Of a stretch of DNA of 64,000 bases, positions 1 through 12,874 are shown in pieces (within the stretch, counting starts at the first letter, position 1; each line of letters begins with the position of its first letter). Below the pieces are notes generated by a model, which was not told where the DNA came from, made no database searches, and saw nothing but the letters and a program-made list of their open reading frames with translations. The stretch comes from Pristionchus mayeri (lineage: Eukaryota; Nematoda; Chromadorea; Rhabditida; Neodiplogasteridae): contig BTRK01000006.1 of NCBI GenBank assembly GCA_036245805.1, positions 744,001 through 808,000 on the forward strand. Direction: 5' to 3'. The translations under genes were made by a program, and so were the position numbers.

Positions 1-1036
1 CCTGTTTTGCAAGTCGAACTGGCTTATAGCCCGTGTCGATCAGATAGTATGCTTGCCAGGGATTTTTGATATGTGAATCGAGTTGCTATTTTTGAATTGT
101 TGCCTTCCAGTTACGTAGAAATCATTGACTAACTGAGCGATCGAAAATCCGCGCGATATTTAGAAGCTGGTGATAATGAGCGAAAAGTTGTCCATTGCTG
201 TCAACAAACACCGTAAAGAGGATGGCTTTTGTGACGCTTAATGAGCCTTATCTACGCAATGCATCGGAGATTACGATAAATTGAGAATCTCAAAAAGCAT
301 ATCTTTCGAACCATAAGGCTGGCAGGCGGTTGTTGGGTTGACGGTTTTCGCTGACATTGAGATAAGAACTATGAAACCATTAGCTCATATTTTCAGTATA
401 TTTGGTGTTTGCTAGCATTTTGCTTGCCGCACTGCTGCTGATTTATTTTTTCTGACTTGAAACTGGTCTCTCATCACTCTGTTCGCGATGTTTAGTCCTC
501 ACTAAACATCTCGAACGACCACATCTGCCTACAGTCTATAGCCTGCTATTTCCTCCCATGATTCCCCTTTCTTCACCTGTTTTTTCCCTTACTCTAGCAC
601 TGCTTCTCCCGCTATCTCATGCTCCCTCATAATGTCTGACTTTCGACTGATCATATGGAAGAAGAAGAGAAGGAGAGAGAGAGTGAGAGAGTGAGAGAAA
701 GAATGAGTGAGACTCGTCTCCCGGCCAACGGGGCTGGCAAATGAGAGGTTCTCTGTCGCCTTCTCCCCACTTTTCCCACGCTCGCTCGCACGCATAACAA
801 CTAGCATTCATGGGGAAATCGAGGGAACTTGAGCTATATGAACAAGGAGGAAAGGATACCCGACGTAGACTCATGCATAGGGAACTCGAGGGAACTTGAG
901 ATTAAAGAAAATAAAGGAAAGATCACTCGAAGTAAAGGCACATTTAATCACGATCGAGAGCCTGGTACATGTAACTGAACGAGAAAATAACAACAACTGA
1001 ATAACAAAAACAAATCAATAACAACGGCATATTCAG

Positions 1037-3810
1037 ACAGCGTCAGCCCTCAAGTCGCTCTGGGCCGACAAGAACGTGAAGGAGTTCTATAAGCAGCACA
1101 AGCTCATCTACCACCTCCATGAATCGACCCAGTAGTGAGTTCTGATCTTTAGTCCTTGGCCTCTGTTCATTCGCCGACTATGAATGTGAACTTCACCGGT
1201 ATTCAGCGAAAAGCGCCGTTCGAAAACATGCGTGAGCAAATAAATACCATTTTCCCTCTTTGCGTAGGATGGCACGAATTTCACAGAAGTGGGAAAATAA
1301 CTGAAATTCTTATGGTCTGGCTGCATGATTTTGGTAGGAGCACGGAAAAGAGGATACCGTAGAATGGGTTACTGTAACTACGGTGGAATGGATTACGGTA
1401 ACTGTTCCGCTTGCAGTTTCATGGATCGTCTCGATCGCATCTGTGTGCCCGATTTCACTCCCAACGCCGAGGAGATTTTGTACACAAGAATCAAGACAAC
1501 CGGCATCGTCGAGGTCAACTTCGAGATCGAGAAGGCACACTTCCGGTTAGTTGTTGCTGTTGCTGTTGATGTTGTTATTGTTCTTTTTTTTGGTGTGGGA
1601 AAACAGGTAATGTAAATCAGTATGCTCATGGTTAGCTTGATTACTATACGATGAAAAAGCGTTATTCAGTATGGGAAAAGACCTTTACGCATGTGTGCTG
1701 GATGACCTTTGTGTTAGCTTTTCGAGAAGGCCCGAGTGCATGGCCTCATTATTGCGCCTGAGAGATTCAATAGCCGACCTTTACGGATTGGTCGTACTCA
1801 TTTTTAAAAGCGTAAAGTGCATTACCGATGATAGGCTCTGTTACGTAACCAACCATTACTGGGGTGAGAAAATATACGATGGGGGATAAACATTGATTTC
1901 ACACCCGAAAGCGGGCGAACACAAATAATAAAATCTCTGATGAAATTAAGAAAGATTTTAGTGCAGGCTGTTGGCTGGAAAATTTACGATAAATGGTAAC
2001 AGCCCTAGTACCTAGTAATAAATCAAGCAAAAAAGGAAGTATACGATACAAAATTGTGTCTACCTTTTACAATTTACTGATATTTTCTAGTCAACAGCTT
2101 GTACTAAAAATCTTGTTCCCTTTTAATAGAAAAATCAGAACCCGGAAGTGTGAGGCACTAGAGAAATTGAAAGTAAAAAAGTAAAATGAAGGTCGTCTTC
2201 AGCATAGCTTAAATTACGCTGAACATGCTGAGATGTCCTTTCTCTGTGTGTATCTCCATAGCATATACCTGCAAAGTTTGTCACAATAGATAATTATAGC
2301 TCAAATTGCAATTTCTTTCAGAGTTTTCGACGTCGGCGGTCAGAGATCGGAGAGGAAGAAGTGGATTCACTGCTTCGAAGATGTGAACGCCATCATCTTC
2401 ATCGTCGCCATTTCAGAGTACGATGAGAAGCTGCTGGAGGATCAGCATACGGTAGGGATACTGTAGAATACTGGATCGCGAACTGGAAAAAAATGTATCA
2501 TAACTCATCCTGCAGAACCGTCTTATCGAGTCGATCCGCCTCTACGAGCAGATTACGAACTCGCGCTGGTTCACGAAGACTTCAATGATCGTCTTCCTGA
2601 ACAAGGTACGTGTGTGGAACGGTAGGAATACTGTAGGAGGGCACTGTACTCTTCGTAGGATTCTATAGACACAAAATTAATTTGCAGACCGACCTCTTCC
2701 GCGAGAAGATTGCCAACTCGAAGGCAACAATAGCAATCGCCTTCCCGGATTACACAGGTGATTAAATTTTTGGTATTTTTTTATATTTAGCACTACCGAT
2801 GGAATCGGTATGTTTTCTAGATAGACCACAGAGACCATATTAGTAATAGCGAGATACTTTTTAAATGTACACCGTTAAGCGTGGTTGCTTTGTTCGATAA
2901 AGGCAGAAATTTCTGATTATTTGAGCCCGCTGGTCCCTACTTATTAGGTACAATTTACGTTGTTTTGCAGAATTTACGTTTTTTACCGAGCGCAAATTTC
3001 GCTCAACTCTTTGCAATCAGGCGCCAATTTAGAGCGCGCCGCATGACTGACGATGAGAGGAGCTAAAACACGTACTAGGCCGGATGAGAACTATGACGTC
3101 ATGCCGCCTTTGATGTATCAAAGGCGGTATGACGTCATAGTTCTCATCCGACCTAGTGTCCTAAAAACACTTACCCTCGTGACTGCGATTGCTAAAAATG
3201 CCGCTGAATCGGCGCCTTATCGATTCTCTTTACAAAGCAAACATTTTCCCCCTCGGCCGATAAGAGCATTCCTAGTTGCATTCCTAGTTATTCAGTTTCA
3301 CTCAGGAATAGTATGAACGCGCCGTCTGTTTTTCAAGAAATATTTGCTCACCCACTCAGGAAGCTATTCGTTTGGCCTGACAACGAAATTTAAAAAATAT
3401 ATATATTTTTGAACTCCGATCTCCGCAGGTCCCCACGAATTCGACGAATCGGTCGAGTACATCAAGGGAGAGCTGCTGAAGAAGCAGGCTGCTGGCAGCA
3501 AGAAGCAGGTCTACTTCCATCTCACATGCGCCACAGATACGAACCAGGTTTGATCTTTGACCCTTGAACTTTGAACTTTGTTCTTTGATCTCTGAACTTG
3601 ACAGTTTCGATACGCTAACATTCCTAGACTAGACTTCGGGCACAATTGGAATTTGTGCGAAAGCAAATATGTTTTTTCTCGCTATTGTATCTATGAAGCT
3701 AGGAACACAAATAAACCCTACAAGTTCGCTAATTTCAGGTCAAACTGATCCTACAGTCGGTAATTTCCACGATAATCCGAGCGAATCTCTACAAGACCGG
3801 ACTGTATTAA
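1037..3810 (+). CDS. Heterotrimeric G-protein alpha subunit, 5' end outside window
   Basis: Seven exons can be joined in frame: 1037-1134, 1417-1545, 2322-2451, 2516-2605, 2688-2757, 3429-3547 and 3739-3810, about 235 residues of a family that is usually about 355. Seen: the switch I region ([10 protein letters not shown]), the switch II block ([20 protein letters not shown]), the guanine-specificity NKTD motif split by an intron (FLNK|TDLF), and the TCATDTNQ motif near the C terminus. The N-terminal P-loop (GAGESGKS) and acylation site are not in the window. Positions 1-1036 read as intron and upstream sequence with no exon I could recognise. G-alpha proteins bind and hydrolyse GTP and relay receptor signals at the inner plasma membrane. 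The C terminus is NLYKTGLY: Thr stands where Gi/Go proteins have the Cys modified by pertussis toxin. Probably a nematode-specific GPA; I cannot assign which one. Confidence 0.95.
3074..3157. repeat. Near-perfect 84-bp palindrome in a G-alpha intron
   Basis: The arms starting ACTAGGCCGGATGAGAAC and ending GTTCTCATCCGACCTAGT form a hairpin with a loop of only a few bases. Each arm contains a TGACGTCA octamer. It lies in the 671-bp intron 2758-3428, the largest complete one in this gene, and looks like a MITE or foldback element. No convincing target duplication is visible. Confidence 0.8.
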
Positions 3811-4219
3811 TGGGTCGAGCGTCTCAAGTCTCCACCAGTAATTATTTCGACTTGATCCGACCCGCAACCATGAGCCCTTCAGATTTTGATCTAGATACAG
3901 CGTATCTTCTTGTACATATCTTTCCTTGAACTTTTTTTTCGCACCTTATAGTAGCTCACTCCAACCCTTCCATCCCTGCTCCCCTTCCATCCTTCGTTCA
4001 ATTCCGACTAGGCAAGTCATTGTACGGGTTCAGTATTGTTTCGCTACTGACGTTCCATAAATTATTGATTTTCGCGCAAAATTTCCCCACGCTTTTAAGA
4101 GTTTCTGTCCATAATCATCACTCGTTTTGTTTGTTCGAGGATCTCTGATATAAATCATGAATATTTATGTACGGTAGCTGAGTATCGATTGATTATTAGG
4201 GGGTGAGGCGGAGCTTCGA
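3811..4219. other. Convergent intergenic spacer
   Basis: About 0.4 kb between the stop codons of the G-alpha and caveolin genes, which face each other. It should hold both 3' UTRs. I see no further gene or repeat. Confidence 0.6.
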
Positions 4220-6486
4220 TCAGACGATGAATGACTCCTCTTTGTACTCGCCATTCGAATGGTGGATTCGTATCGTTGAGAAGATGCCTGAAAGTTTGAC
4301 AGTTCACGATTCGACTAAAAGATTGATCAAAGACCTAATTTGAAATATATGAGAGATCGATTATTTACCTCCACAAGCAAGAGTCCACGGCCGAATGAAT
4401 ATGTGGACGGTGTAAGCCCACAGCTGAAATAATAAGATTATTGTCTAAATCACATCGTTTGGTTGCAAAAGAAGTCTTTATAATTTTTGAAAATGGGCTG
4501 TACATTATGTTTGCATTAAAATTTAGGAAATATAGACAACAATATAACAACGTTACCTGCTTAATGAACAGCATGTTGATTCTGAAGGCGCGCACGCACG
4601 GTTGGAAGATCCAGATGATCTTCAAAGAATTTTTTCAAACTTATTTTAAAATTTTCCTAAAATTAAGCTGAAAAGCATGCAAATTTCAGTCGAATTTTGG
4701 TATTTTAAAATTTAAAAAAATGCTAGATTTACATTGAAGGACATGCATGCGAAGCAGCAGCCCATGCACACGGCGATGGGCAGACCACAGATGATGGAGA
4801 GGAAGCGATACCACCACAACTTCGTCAGCTCGAACACCTGGAAATGCAATGATGTATCCAATGTCTGTTCTGAGCGTAGACTTATGCTTAGGCTGATTCT
4901 TGCAGTGTTGCAACTCAATCGCTAATGCATACTTTTAATTGTTGAACTTGAGCTCTTTTTACTCGGTTTTTTTCAAAACTCAATTCGTTTAGCCTTGAGT
5001 GCTTGTACGCAGTACTTTATGATTCTAGCATGCTGCTTCTCTTCTGATTCTAGCATGCTTTTTTATCACAGTGATATCGATCAGATCTGTGAGTCACAAC
5101 GTTTTCGTTTCCTTTAGGCTAGGGATGGCATCGGCAGATATGGTTCTCTTCATTCTACGTATATTTTCGTTGGTCTGACAGACGAGGAAGCACTCAGAAT
5201 AGAGAGAGTCGTTTCATGCGTCATCCCTACCCTGACCGTTTGTAATCTCAAAACAGACGATCGTAAACGATCGGAACCTTTTTGCCATGGCCGCACCTCT
5301 TGGTCATAACATCAAAGAACAGGCCCGTGTTTAGAAAGGGTGATGTCACAGCATGATTTGCGAGTTTGGTGGCATGACCCATGGGTTACATCATACTAGA
5401 TATGGGTCAATAAAAGATCGCGAAATGCCTCAGTGTGGACTGAAGACTCGGATGCTCTAAGACATGATGACAGAGCATGACCGAGAGAGAGTCTCACCTT
5501 GTAGCTGTTCATCCAGACGCAGTCAATGCTATGTAGCGTGACATCGGGCTCGGCGAAGATCTCGTTGAAGCGAACCTGAGAATTTCTTTTATTTTGTTGT
5601 GTGAAATCGTAATTTTCTCGTGAGTCTTGAGAACTAATTTCACGAGAATGGTGTTGTAGGGCTAATGTCTGAGTACTCGCACTCCTGGATCTCTCTCTCA
5701 TTGTCAGATAGACTTTTTTCATGTTCGCAGTGGATTTTCAAGAACATCATTCCTCTATATCACTCTAGCTAGCGATCATCATTGTCGACTTTCAGTGCGC
5801 GTAAAATTTTCTGTTTGTCTTTAGATGGAGTTGAGGATGGGAGGACGTTCTCTAGAGGAGGGTGTTGAACACGTACGGATACTAGAGGCACGGTGCGATG
5901 GAAATCACACCAAAGATAAGAAAAATGGGGGGATTATCGATTGGTGCATGTCGGAGATTATCGATTGTTGCTTTACAGGAAAAGAGGTGGTAATGACCTA
6001 CCCTGAGATCGCGATTGATCCTCTTCGGGTCGCGATTCTGCATGTCCTGCTTGAAGGCCTGAAATATTATTATTTTTTTCTTTCCTAAATTCCCTGGGCA
6101 CATCCTATTGTAAGTATCCGTTACATTTTCAACATTCAGTGAAACATAATGGACATGTGAAAGAGGAAGCGCAGGGCTACAATGAAAAGTTGATGAAATT
6201 GATATTTTTTCATTACTCCTATCAGCCCTGTAGCAACACCTTGATTTTTGAACAAAAGATGAAACATATCATATTATCTATGATTGGGAAGCAGATAATG
6301 AACGAAAAATGATCAAGACTCCACCTGAATCTCATCCTCGAGCGTTGCCTCTGCGATCTTCATCTTTTCCTTGTCCGCTCTATTCTCGATGACGATCGGT
6401 GGTTCTTCGTAGTAGGCACTGGCTGGAGGAGCAGAAGGCGGGGGAACACCTCCCTGGGTGCTGGAACGGGACGATCGGGTAGACAT
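4220..6486 (-). CDS. Caveolin (cav-2-like)
   Basis: Seven exons, in order of transcription: 6325-6486, 6002-6058, 5498-5575, 4733-4837, 4557-4619, 4369-4423 and 4220-4287. They give a 195-residue protein, a normal caveolin length. The family core is plain: NRDPKRINRDLR corresponds to the vertebrate NRDPK..N.. motif, and RFNEIFAEPD to the FEDVIAEP signature that opens the scaffolding region. Next comes DCVWMNSYKVF, a hydrophobic hairpin (FLSIICGLPIAVCMGCCFACM), WIFQPCVRAF, and a C-terminal RIHHSNGEYKEESFIV. Caveolins insert as a hairpin in the inner leaflet and shape caveolae; nematode forms act in endocytosis and lipid traffic. The ATG at 6486 (MSTRSSRSS) was chosen because the upstream open frame has no ATG. 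The N-terminal 50 residues are Pro/Ser-rich and poorly conserved, as usual. The 660-bp intron 4838-5497 carries a MITE. Confidence 0.93.
5120..5229. mobile_element. hAT-like MITE relic in a caveolin intron
   Basis: Begins TAGGGATGGC and ends CATCCCTA, with an internal imperfect palindrome rich in CTCT/GAGA. The termini match the copy at 26364-26475, which has a clear 8-bp target duplication. Here no clean duplication remains. Confidence 0.6.
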
Positions 6487-8805
6487 GGTTCCGGTTCGGG
6501 TTCCTGGTTCTGGTTCTGGTAGTCGGCGACTATGGGGCGGAAGCGACTGGAGCGATGCCACGCCTATGTGTTTTATCGAGGCGCCGGGCTTATCAATGCG
6601 CCCGATTTGACGACGAGGAATCGAAAAGGAGAAGAGGACGATTCATACTCGCTGAGTTTGAATAGGAGGGGAAAGCCCCCTTCTTCCCGTCTTGTTGTGG
6701 TCAAATCGTCTAGAAAAAATCGGAGATGATTCAAGTTTGTGATTCGTACAGTAGTGCCGGTAAGGAAACGCAAACTATCTAAGAAAATTTTGAATTTCCG
6801 CTTTCCCGAAAAGAATTGTCGATAGGAAGGAAGCGGCAGGTTCCATGACATCTCACTCTACAATATGTAAAAAAACAGCATCCTATCTGTCTCTTTGATG
6901 ACATCTTCTCGTTTTCTGACCCAGAGGAAGTTTGAAAAGGAGGCGCTCCCGATGTTTCCACAACTTTGTAAGCCTTCATTTGAACCGGAAATTCTCGTAT
7001 CAGAAGAATTCTGACTTCATTGGAGCCCGTAGAGATTATAGTGGAGCCGCCAGGCTCGGGCCCTCTCAATTTCCAATGCTTTCTCTTCCAGAATCGATGA
7101 TAATGCGTGCGCGGACTGGAAATACGCGCAGTCCCCCTTCGTCCCTTCATCGATGGCAAATATCGCGCGTGATTTCTGATGTACCGAGCTGAGGTGGGAA
7201 TGCGGGCAATGGTCTCTATTTTACACTCTAGGTTGGTTGAGTTGCTACAGAGAGTGCATAGATTGAAGAGACCTCGCATTCTAAAACAGATTGAAAACAC
7301 CACTCTACTCGCATGATTTCGACCGATTTCGCACTGGAATTCGCACAAAAATGGAAAACATTGTGGTATTTGGCCTCTCGCGCCCATCGCTCTCAGGGGT
7401 ACACTTCGCATCAGTTGGCGCAGTTCCATAAAATCGCCATGATGCGATAAAATTTGAGAATCCCCACAAGGCAACATTACGAAGTGACTGAAGGGCTTAA
7501 ACTGGAAAGTTTCCGAGAACAGCGCATCGATTTGGAATTCTTTAGCAGGGTATATTGTAGGCGTACGGGTGCGAAACTCACATGGCAAGTAGCCGAATTG
7601 TGGAAGCTTAGGGGAGGGAGGAGGTGGTGAACACTAAGAAGAAAGTGAGAGCAGAGCACAGGAGACAATCTCGGAGATGAGACAGGAGAGAGGGACGAAA
7701 AAGGGAAGGAGCACCCCGAGCAATCGTCTGACTCTCTTCAGTTTGCACGCTCTCTCGTCTCTCTGACCGGTGAGAGAGCGTGTGGTTTGGAGAGAGTCAG
7801 ACGATTCTTCAGCACCCCCTTCTAATGTTTGTTCGGCAGTCACTGATTAGCGCAGAAGTTGACCGAAAAGCGCCTTCTCTCCCGTGATTTTCGACGACAT
7901 TTCCCGGTTGTCTAAGGAAGTGAGAAGAAGAGATCGGAAAGTGCTCGCTGATGCTGATCATTGAGCGGGCAGACAAGCCTATTAGAGGTGTTTTGCTTGC
8001 GTCTAATGGATTTAAGTTTGGTACGCTAGGCCTAAATGCATGGTAAACCAGAGAAGGCATTGAAGAAAGAGTGAAAAACTTGAAATGGAATTGAAAGGCA
8101 GCTGAGGATAAATACCCGAAGTCGGATATCGCCCCCATTCTTTCCTCAGCTCTCTCCATTCAACGCCTCTGTTTGCGCTTCTGGATTTTGGGGATGCGGA
8201 AAACTGCATGGGTAAACCGTTCGGAAGAGTATCCTGCATCTCTCCATTCCACCCAATCTCTACCTCTGCCTGTAAGGAGAGAGAAGAGGGAACTGGGAAG
8301 GTTGAGACAATCACTTCATCATTAGCAGAGCTTCTCGAGTAGCGGCGCCTGACTTTAACAAAAAATGCGCGACTTGCAGAAGAATGAATCATAGAAATGT
8401 GAGAGAAAAGAGGATGTACGGAATGATGGCTCGAGTCTAGTAGGAGTTGAAGCGAATCTGGACAGTAATGCTCGAAAATGCTGCAGTTTTGTCTTGCCTG
8501 AAGACCATTCGGCCATCATGCGGCAGGAAGATTTTTCGAGAACCATTCCCTAGGCTATACCAAAATAGATTGAAAAAGAAAACGGAGCGAAAACACTCGT
8601 CAAGACTGAATTGAAGGCGCGCACTCTTGTTGACGGTAGGTCGCATCCCTCCATGGGCTTTGATCAGCCTTCCGAAGAGCATTTGCATCAAATACTGGCA
8701 AAACGAAAGTGAACGTGAGTTTCGTGCAAAACACAAACCTCATTTGCCCAAATCATCTTGAATCTCGCCTCCTCCAATCATTCTCCTCCTCATTCCTCTC
8801 GCGAG
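6487..8805. other. Intergenic region between divergent caveolin and membrane-protein genes
   Basis: 2.3 kb that must hold both 5' regions. A long open frame on the minus strand (6779-7588) has no ATG near its start and no recognisable domain, so I do not call it. The only structured element seen is the MITE at 7718-7810. Confidence 0.5.
7718..7810. mobile_element. hAT-like MITE with 8-bp target duplication
   Basis: A 93-bp palindrome (GAGCAATCGTCTGACTC ... GAGTCAGACGATTCTTC) flanked on both sides by AGCACCCC (7710-7717 and 7811-7818). An 8-bp duplication with short inverted termini is typical of non-autonomous hAT elements. Relatives lie at 41904-41996, 52476-52568 and 52630-52705. Confidence 0.85.
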
Positions 8806-11420
8806 ATGGCGCGCGGAGTGGTCGGTTGGAGGTGATTTTCTCTCGATTTTCAAAATTTTTTAAAACGGTAAATTCCAGGGTTTCACTGCTTTTCGGCGCG
8901 CTGTGGGCGCTGACGCTCGCTCAAGGTGTACAGACAAGGCAAAGATCAAAGATCAATATCCATTTTGCAGACTGCTCAGTCACCAACGACCGTCTCCTGT
9001 TCTACACCATCAGTGCGGTTTTGCTTTATTTTATTTTTTAAATTTATTTTTTTTTGTATTTTAGAAAATGGCCCAAAATTCAGAACCCGACTGCTCGATC
9101 CGCGTAGCGACCGGCGCTATTCCGTCAGCACAGTTCAAGCCGGTGAGATACCGTAACCTCCCCTAACCAAGACACTGCTGAGAATACAGTAAGCTACAGT
9201 ACTCCATTTCAGTTCAACGAAACGCCCTGCACCAATGCCACAAGTGTGCGCCACGGAACGTTCACGAGAGGTGCGGAGGAGCAGAGATCAAGGATCAAAG
9301 ATCAACGATCAAAGATCACTGTTCAGACGGCAAGCCGGGCATCCTCGTCATGTTCCGCAATCCGGACGTCGTCAAGACGTCGAGCCTGGAGCCAACGCCA
9401 CGCTGGATCGTGCACCTGTACGATACCGTATCCTCAATTACCGTATCCTACCGTATCCCAACCTACCGTAATCCCAGCATCGCCATCGACTCCTCTCCCT
9501 TCTCGGCCTTCTCGATGGCGCTCGGCGATGAGGACGCCTTCCTGATGCAGAGGGAGGCTGTGGAGCACGAGGCCTGTGGTCTGGCAGCGAACGAGGTATA
9601 CGGTAGGGATACAGCAGATACCTTAACTCCGAAAAAATCAGTTATCAATAATTTGGACTTTCCAATTACCACAATCTCCTGCAGTCGCTCCTCTGCGTCT
9701 CGGCACCCGATCGCACGACGCTGCGCCTGGATCGATACGAGCAGCGGACGCCCCAGAACTACACGTATGCAGATCTCCTGCAGATTGGTCGCAGCTACTA
9801 ATTGCATTCTCTCACAGTGCGGTCGCCTCTGCTACACTCACTCTTCGCCATGGTGAACTCGCGGGACGAGCCAGGGTCCTCTCCCTGCACCAGTCTGCCA
9901 ACGGCTCGATCCGAGTGCGCGCGTGGTCCGACGAGACGAGGAAGCTCACGCTAATTACGGTAATGATGAAAATTCGGATCGTAAACTGATTGTTTATCAC
10001 AGATTACCCCGGATCTCGCCATTGAAGCAGTGGGGAGGCTGCTGGTCAGGGAAGAGGTCTGGTAGATTAAGGAATTTAAAGGAAGAAAGCAACCAGGTCG
10101 GTACCGTAATCGCTACGGATGATGCTACGGCGCTGGCACGACCCTGCGATGAGCAGGGCTGCACGACGCTCTTGAGGGCCGCGAAGGTATCCCGGCAAAA
10201 CATTGATGGAGGTATGGGGAATCGAACCCCAGACTTCTCGCATGCAAAGCGAGCGCTCTACCCCTGAGCTATACCCCCGGACGAGAGTGAGCGCTCGGTG
10301 GCTGAGCCAATTCTCTCCCCTCCAGGACAAGGCGTTCTATTGCATTGGGGAAGGCTCGGAGGGACTGGCGACGCTAGGAGTGGTCACTCTGCCTCCTCTT
10401 GTAGAGGAGCCAAATGTCCACAGGATCCAGCCCAGATCGGTGAATAATTTGCGGCATTCTCTCTATTTTCCTCATAATTGAATGTCCTTCTCCATCCCCT
10501 TGAAAGCCCCTGCTTTTTAAATGGAAAGATATGGACTGAAAGATGATTGATTGCTTGGCTGCGGTACAAACGACAATGAATCGATAATTCAGGCCAACGC
10601 CGCCAGCAAGCCCAAACCAGCTGAGCCGAAGAAGGGAAAGAGAAGTGAGCGAAACAGATCAGTCTAGCAAAACAGATGATTATTCAGAACCGAAGAACGC
10701 GACCGAGCGAATGAATTCCGAGCATTTCAACCTCTACGAGACTATTCCAGTGTATATTCAGGTGCGGATTAGGAATTTTGTTAAAATGCACAGTCAAGAC
10801 GCGCTGTGATTAGCATAGTTTTAGTAGTTACTCTATTTTGCTAGGACGATATGAACCCGGGAACAATCATTGGCGTGCAAACCGTCTTCGTCTTCCTCTA
10901 CCTGCTTGTGTAATTTTAATTTAATAAAATAATAAATATTTTCAAAATTATATTTGCAGCTTCTCGCTCGTCATGTTCATCCGGACGGCGGATGGCGAGA
11001 AAGAGGTTTCTTTCCACACTTTTATATACTATCTGACTCACCGAACTCCTGACCTACCGTAGCCTACCGTACCTCCTCCTTGCAGTCCTTCCACTTCACA
11101 GTGGACGAGCGGGCGCAGCTGCACGCCTACGACTACATCCCGCAGCAGGAGGAGGCGAAGCTAGAAAGGGAGAAGTAGGTCATCGGGATATCGTAATCTC
11201 GAGGTACTGTAGGGTGGTATCGATTAGTGAATGAACATACAGTATCTTGTAGGGTACTGTATCTAGCCATTAGGTTACGGCATTTATCGTTTTTCTCTCA
11301 GAACTGTTACTCCTCGCGAGCAGACGGCGGTAGACGAGGATCTTCCGCCCGAGCCTGTCCGGCAGGAGTCGAGTGCGCCTCCGAGCGATGTGAGACTGTC
11401 TGACTCTCTCACTTTCGCAT

Positions 11421-11467
<47 letters not shown>

Positions 11468-12727
11468 CCGCACTTTCCTTCAGAAGGGCATCTCCTCGGT
11501 GGGTTCGCCGGGCCCGAGCGGTCCCGTCGAGGTCGGGCCCTCGCGCAGCACCACGACTACGGTAGGCTACTGTAACCTACCGTATCCTTCACTTACCGTA
11601 CCCTTGGCAGACGCAGACGACGCTGCAGCCTGCGACCTCGCGTGTGACTTCTAGTGCCGAGAACCTAACCATCAGCAAGCTTGTGAGTGTGGACTAGGGA
11701 TGACGTCACACTTTTCAACAATTAAAAAAATAGCGAAATTATGCTAATTGCGGCTTAATCAACCAAACAATGACGTCATTCCAGACCGAGGACCACTTTG
11801 TGCACGTTGAGGACGCGATCGCGGCCGGCACGAGAAAGAAGGTCGGATACAGTACACTCGTGACCTACCGTACTCCTACCGTACTTTTGCAGCCCGAGGA
11901 GCACTCGATCGGATCGATGGAGGTAATGGAGGCAGCAGCGGCTGCTCCTCCACCGCCCACTCCTCCGCCCGCCCCTCGCAAGCTCTTCGAGACCGAGGCG
12001 TCCGGCGTCAGCCCCGACGTACAACCCACTGAACCCTACCGTACCCTAGGCTACAGTATCCCACCGTATTCTAAAGTGACCAACAATTCCGAGCCTACAG
12101 TATCCCTGATTCAGCTCACAACGGCCTCTCGTGTTGAACAGCCGGTTGCAATTGTCGCATCCCCCTCTCCGCCGAAGAAGAGCCCCTCGAGCCTCGTTCA
12201 GGGTGGGATCTATTTCCCGGTTTGGCTATCTACCGGAATCACTTGCAGAGCCGCCGCGGCGTCCTAAGCGTCGCTCGCCCGCAAAGAAGCTGCCGCCAAC
12301 GGCCAAAGTGCTGCGTAACGTGGAATCGCCACCTTGCGTGAGCTTTTGTTCCGTTGTGTGCAGATATTTAAGTTAATGAATATCGTTAATTAGTCAATTA
12401 AGAGCTAATTAGCCTAAGTAATTAGCTAATTTCAGCAGCACCACTTCGTCTCTCCTGGCGGGTTCTCCACGTGCACTGCTATGTGCTCGCAGGTCGCCGA
12501 CTTCAATCGACAGTACGCCATGGGTAGGTCAATGGTGCGGTACCGTACTGCTAGATACCGTATACCCGATACAGTAGCCTCCTACATGGTTCTCAATTCG
12601 TATTTCAGGTCTGGGCAGATCCGGGGCGCCGCTCATGGCGGAGAGTGACTCTCAGAGAGGTTACTGTAGTTTCGGCACCTATCGCGAACTGACTTTTTTT
12701 AGAGCGGAAGAAGTGATGACTACGTGA
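8806..12727 (+). CDS. Type I single-pass membrane protein, unknown family
   Basis: 26 exons join in frame to about 690 residues. Exon 1 starts at ATG 8806. The first two exons give a signal peptide (MARGVVGWR then SLLFGALWALTLAQ). An ectodomain of about 380 residues with scattered Cys and NxT/NxS sites follows (DCSVTNDRLLFY, FNETPCTNAT, PQNYT). The transmembrane segment is split over two exons at 10845-10909 and 10960-11005 (TIIGVQTVFVFLYLLV then FSLVMFI). The cytoplasmic tail is low-complexity, rich in Pro, Ser and Thr, with basic patches (PPRRPKRRSPAKK). Introns are full of TACCGTA, TACAGTA and TACTGTA motifs. The end is uncertain: reading through the last exon stops at 12725-12727, whereas a 42-nt intron-like segment after CAGAGAG (ending CTGACTTTTTTTAG) would give a short ...RERKK tail. 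I do not recognise the family. Confidence 0.75.
10207..10278 (-). tRNA. tRNA-Ala (anticodon TGC)
   Basis: A 72-nt cloverleaf on the minus strand. It has a GGGGGTA acceptor paired with TACCTCC, the A box TAGCTCAGGGGTAGAG, an anticodon loop TTTGCAT within CTCGC/GCGAG, and the B box GGTTCGATTCC. It lies antisense inside the intron 10187-10325 of the membrane-protein gene. Confidence 0.93.
11420..11464. repeat. (CT)n microsatellite
   Basis: About 22 CT dinucleotides in the intron between exons 11302-11389 and 11484-11561. Confidence 0.95.
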
Positions 12728-12874
12728 TGAGACGAGTCACCGACAAGAAGTTTTCCAAAATTATTTCATAGAGAATAAATAATAATCCTTCGGTTCAATT
12801 GTTTCAATAATTTGAACAACATCGCTTTAAACATCTTTGATGATACTCGCGTATGCACACACTGTTACCTCTAG

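Noticed and set aside
1037..6486. Functional link between the adjacent G-alpha and caveolin genes
   Set aside because: Caveolins can bind G-alpha proteins, but the genes are convergent neighbours and nothing in the sequence shows co-regulation.
6779..7588. 269-codon minus-strand open frame
   Set aside because: Opens without an ATG, no domain, unlike the intron-rich genes around it.
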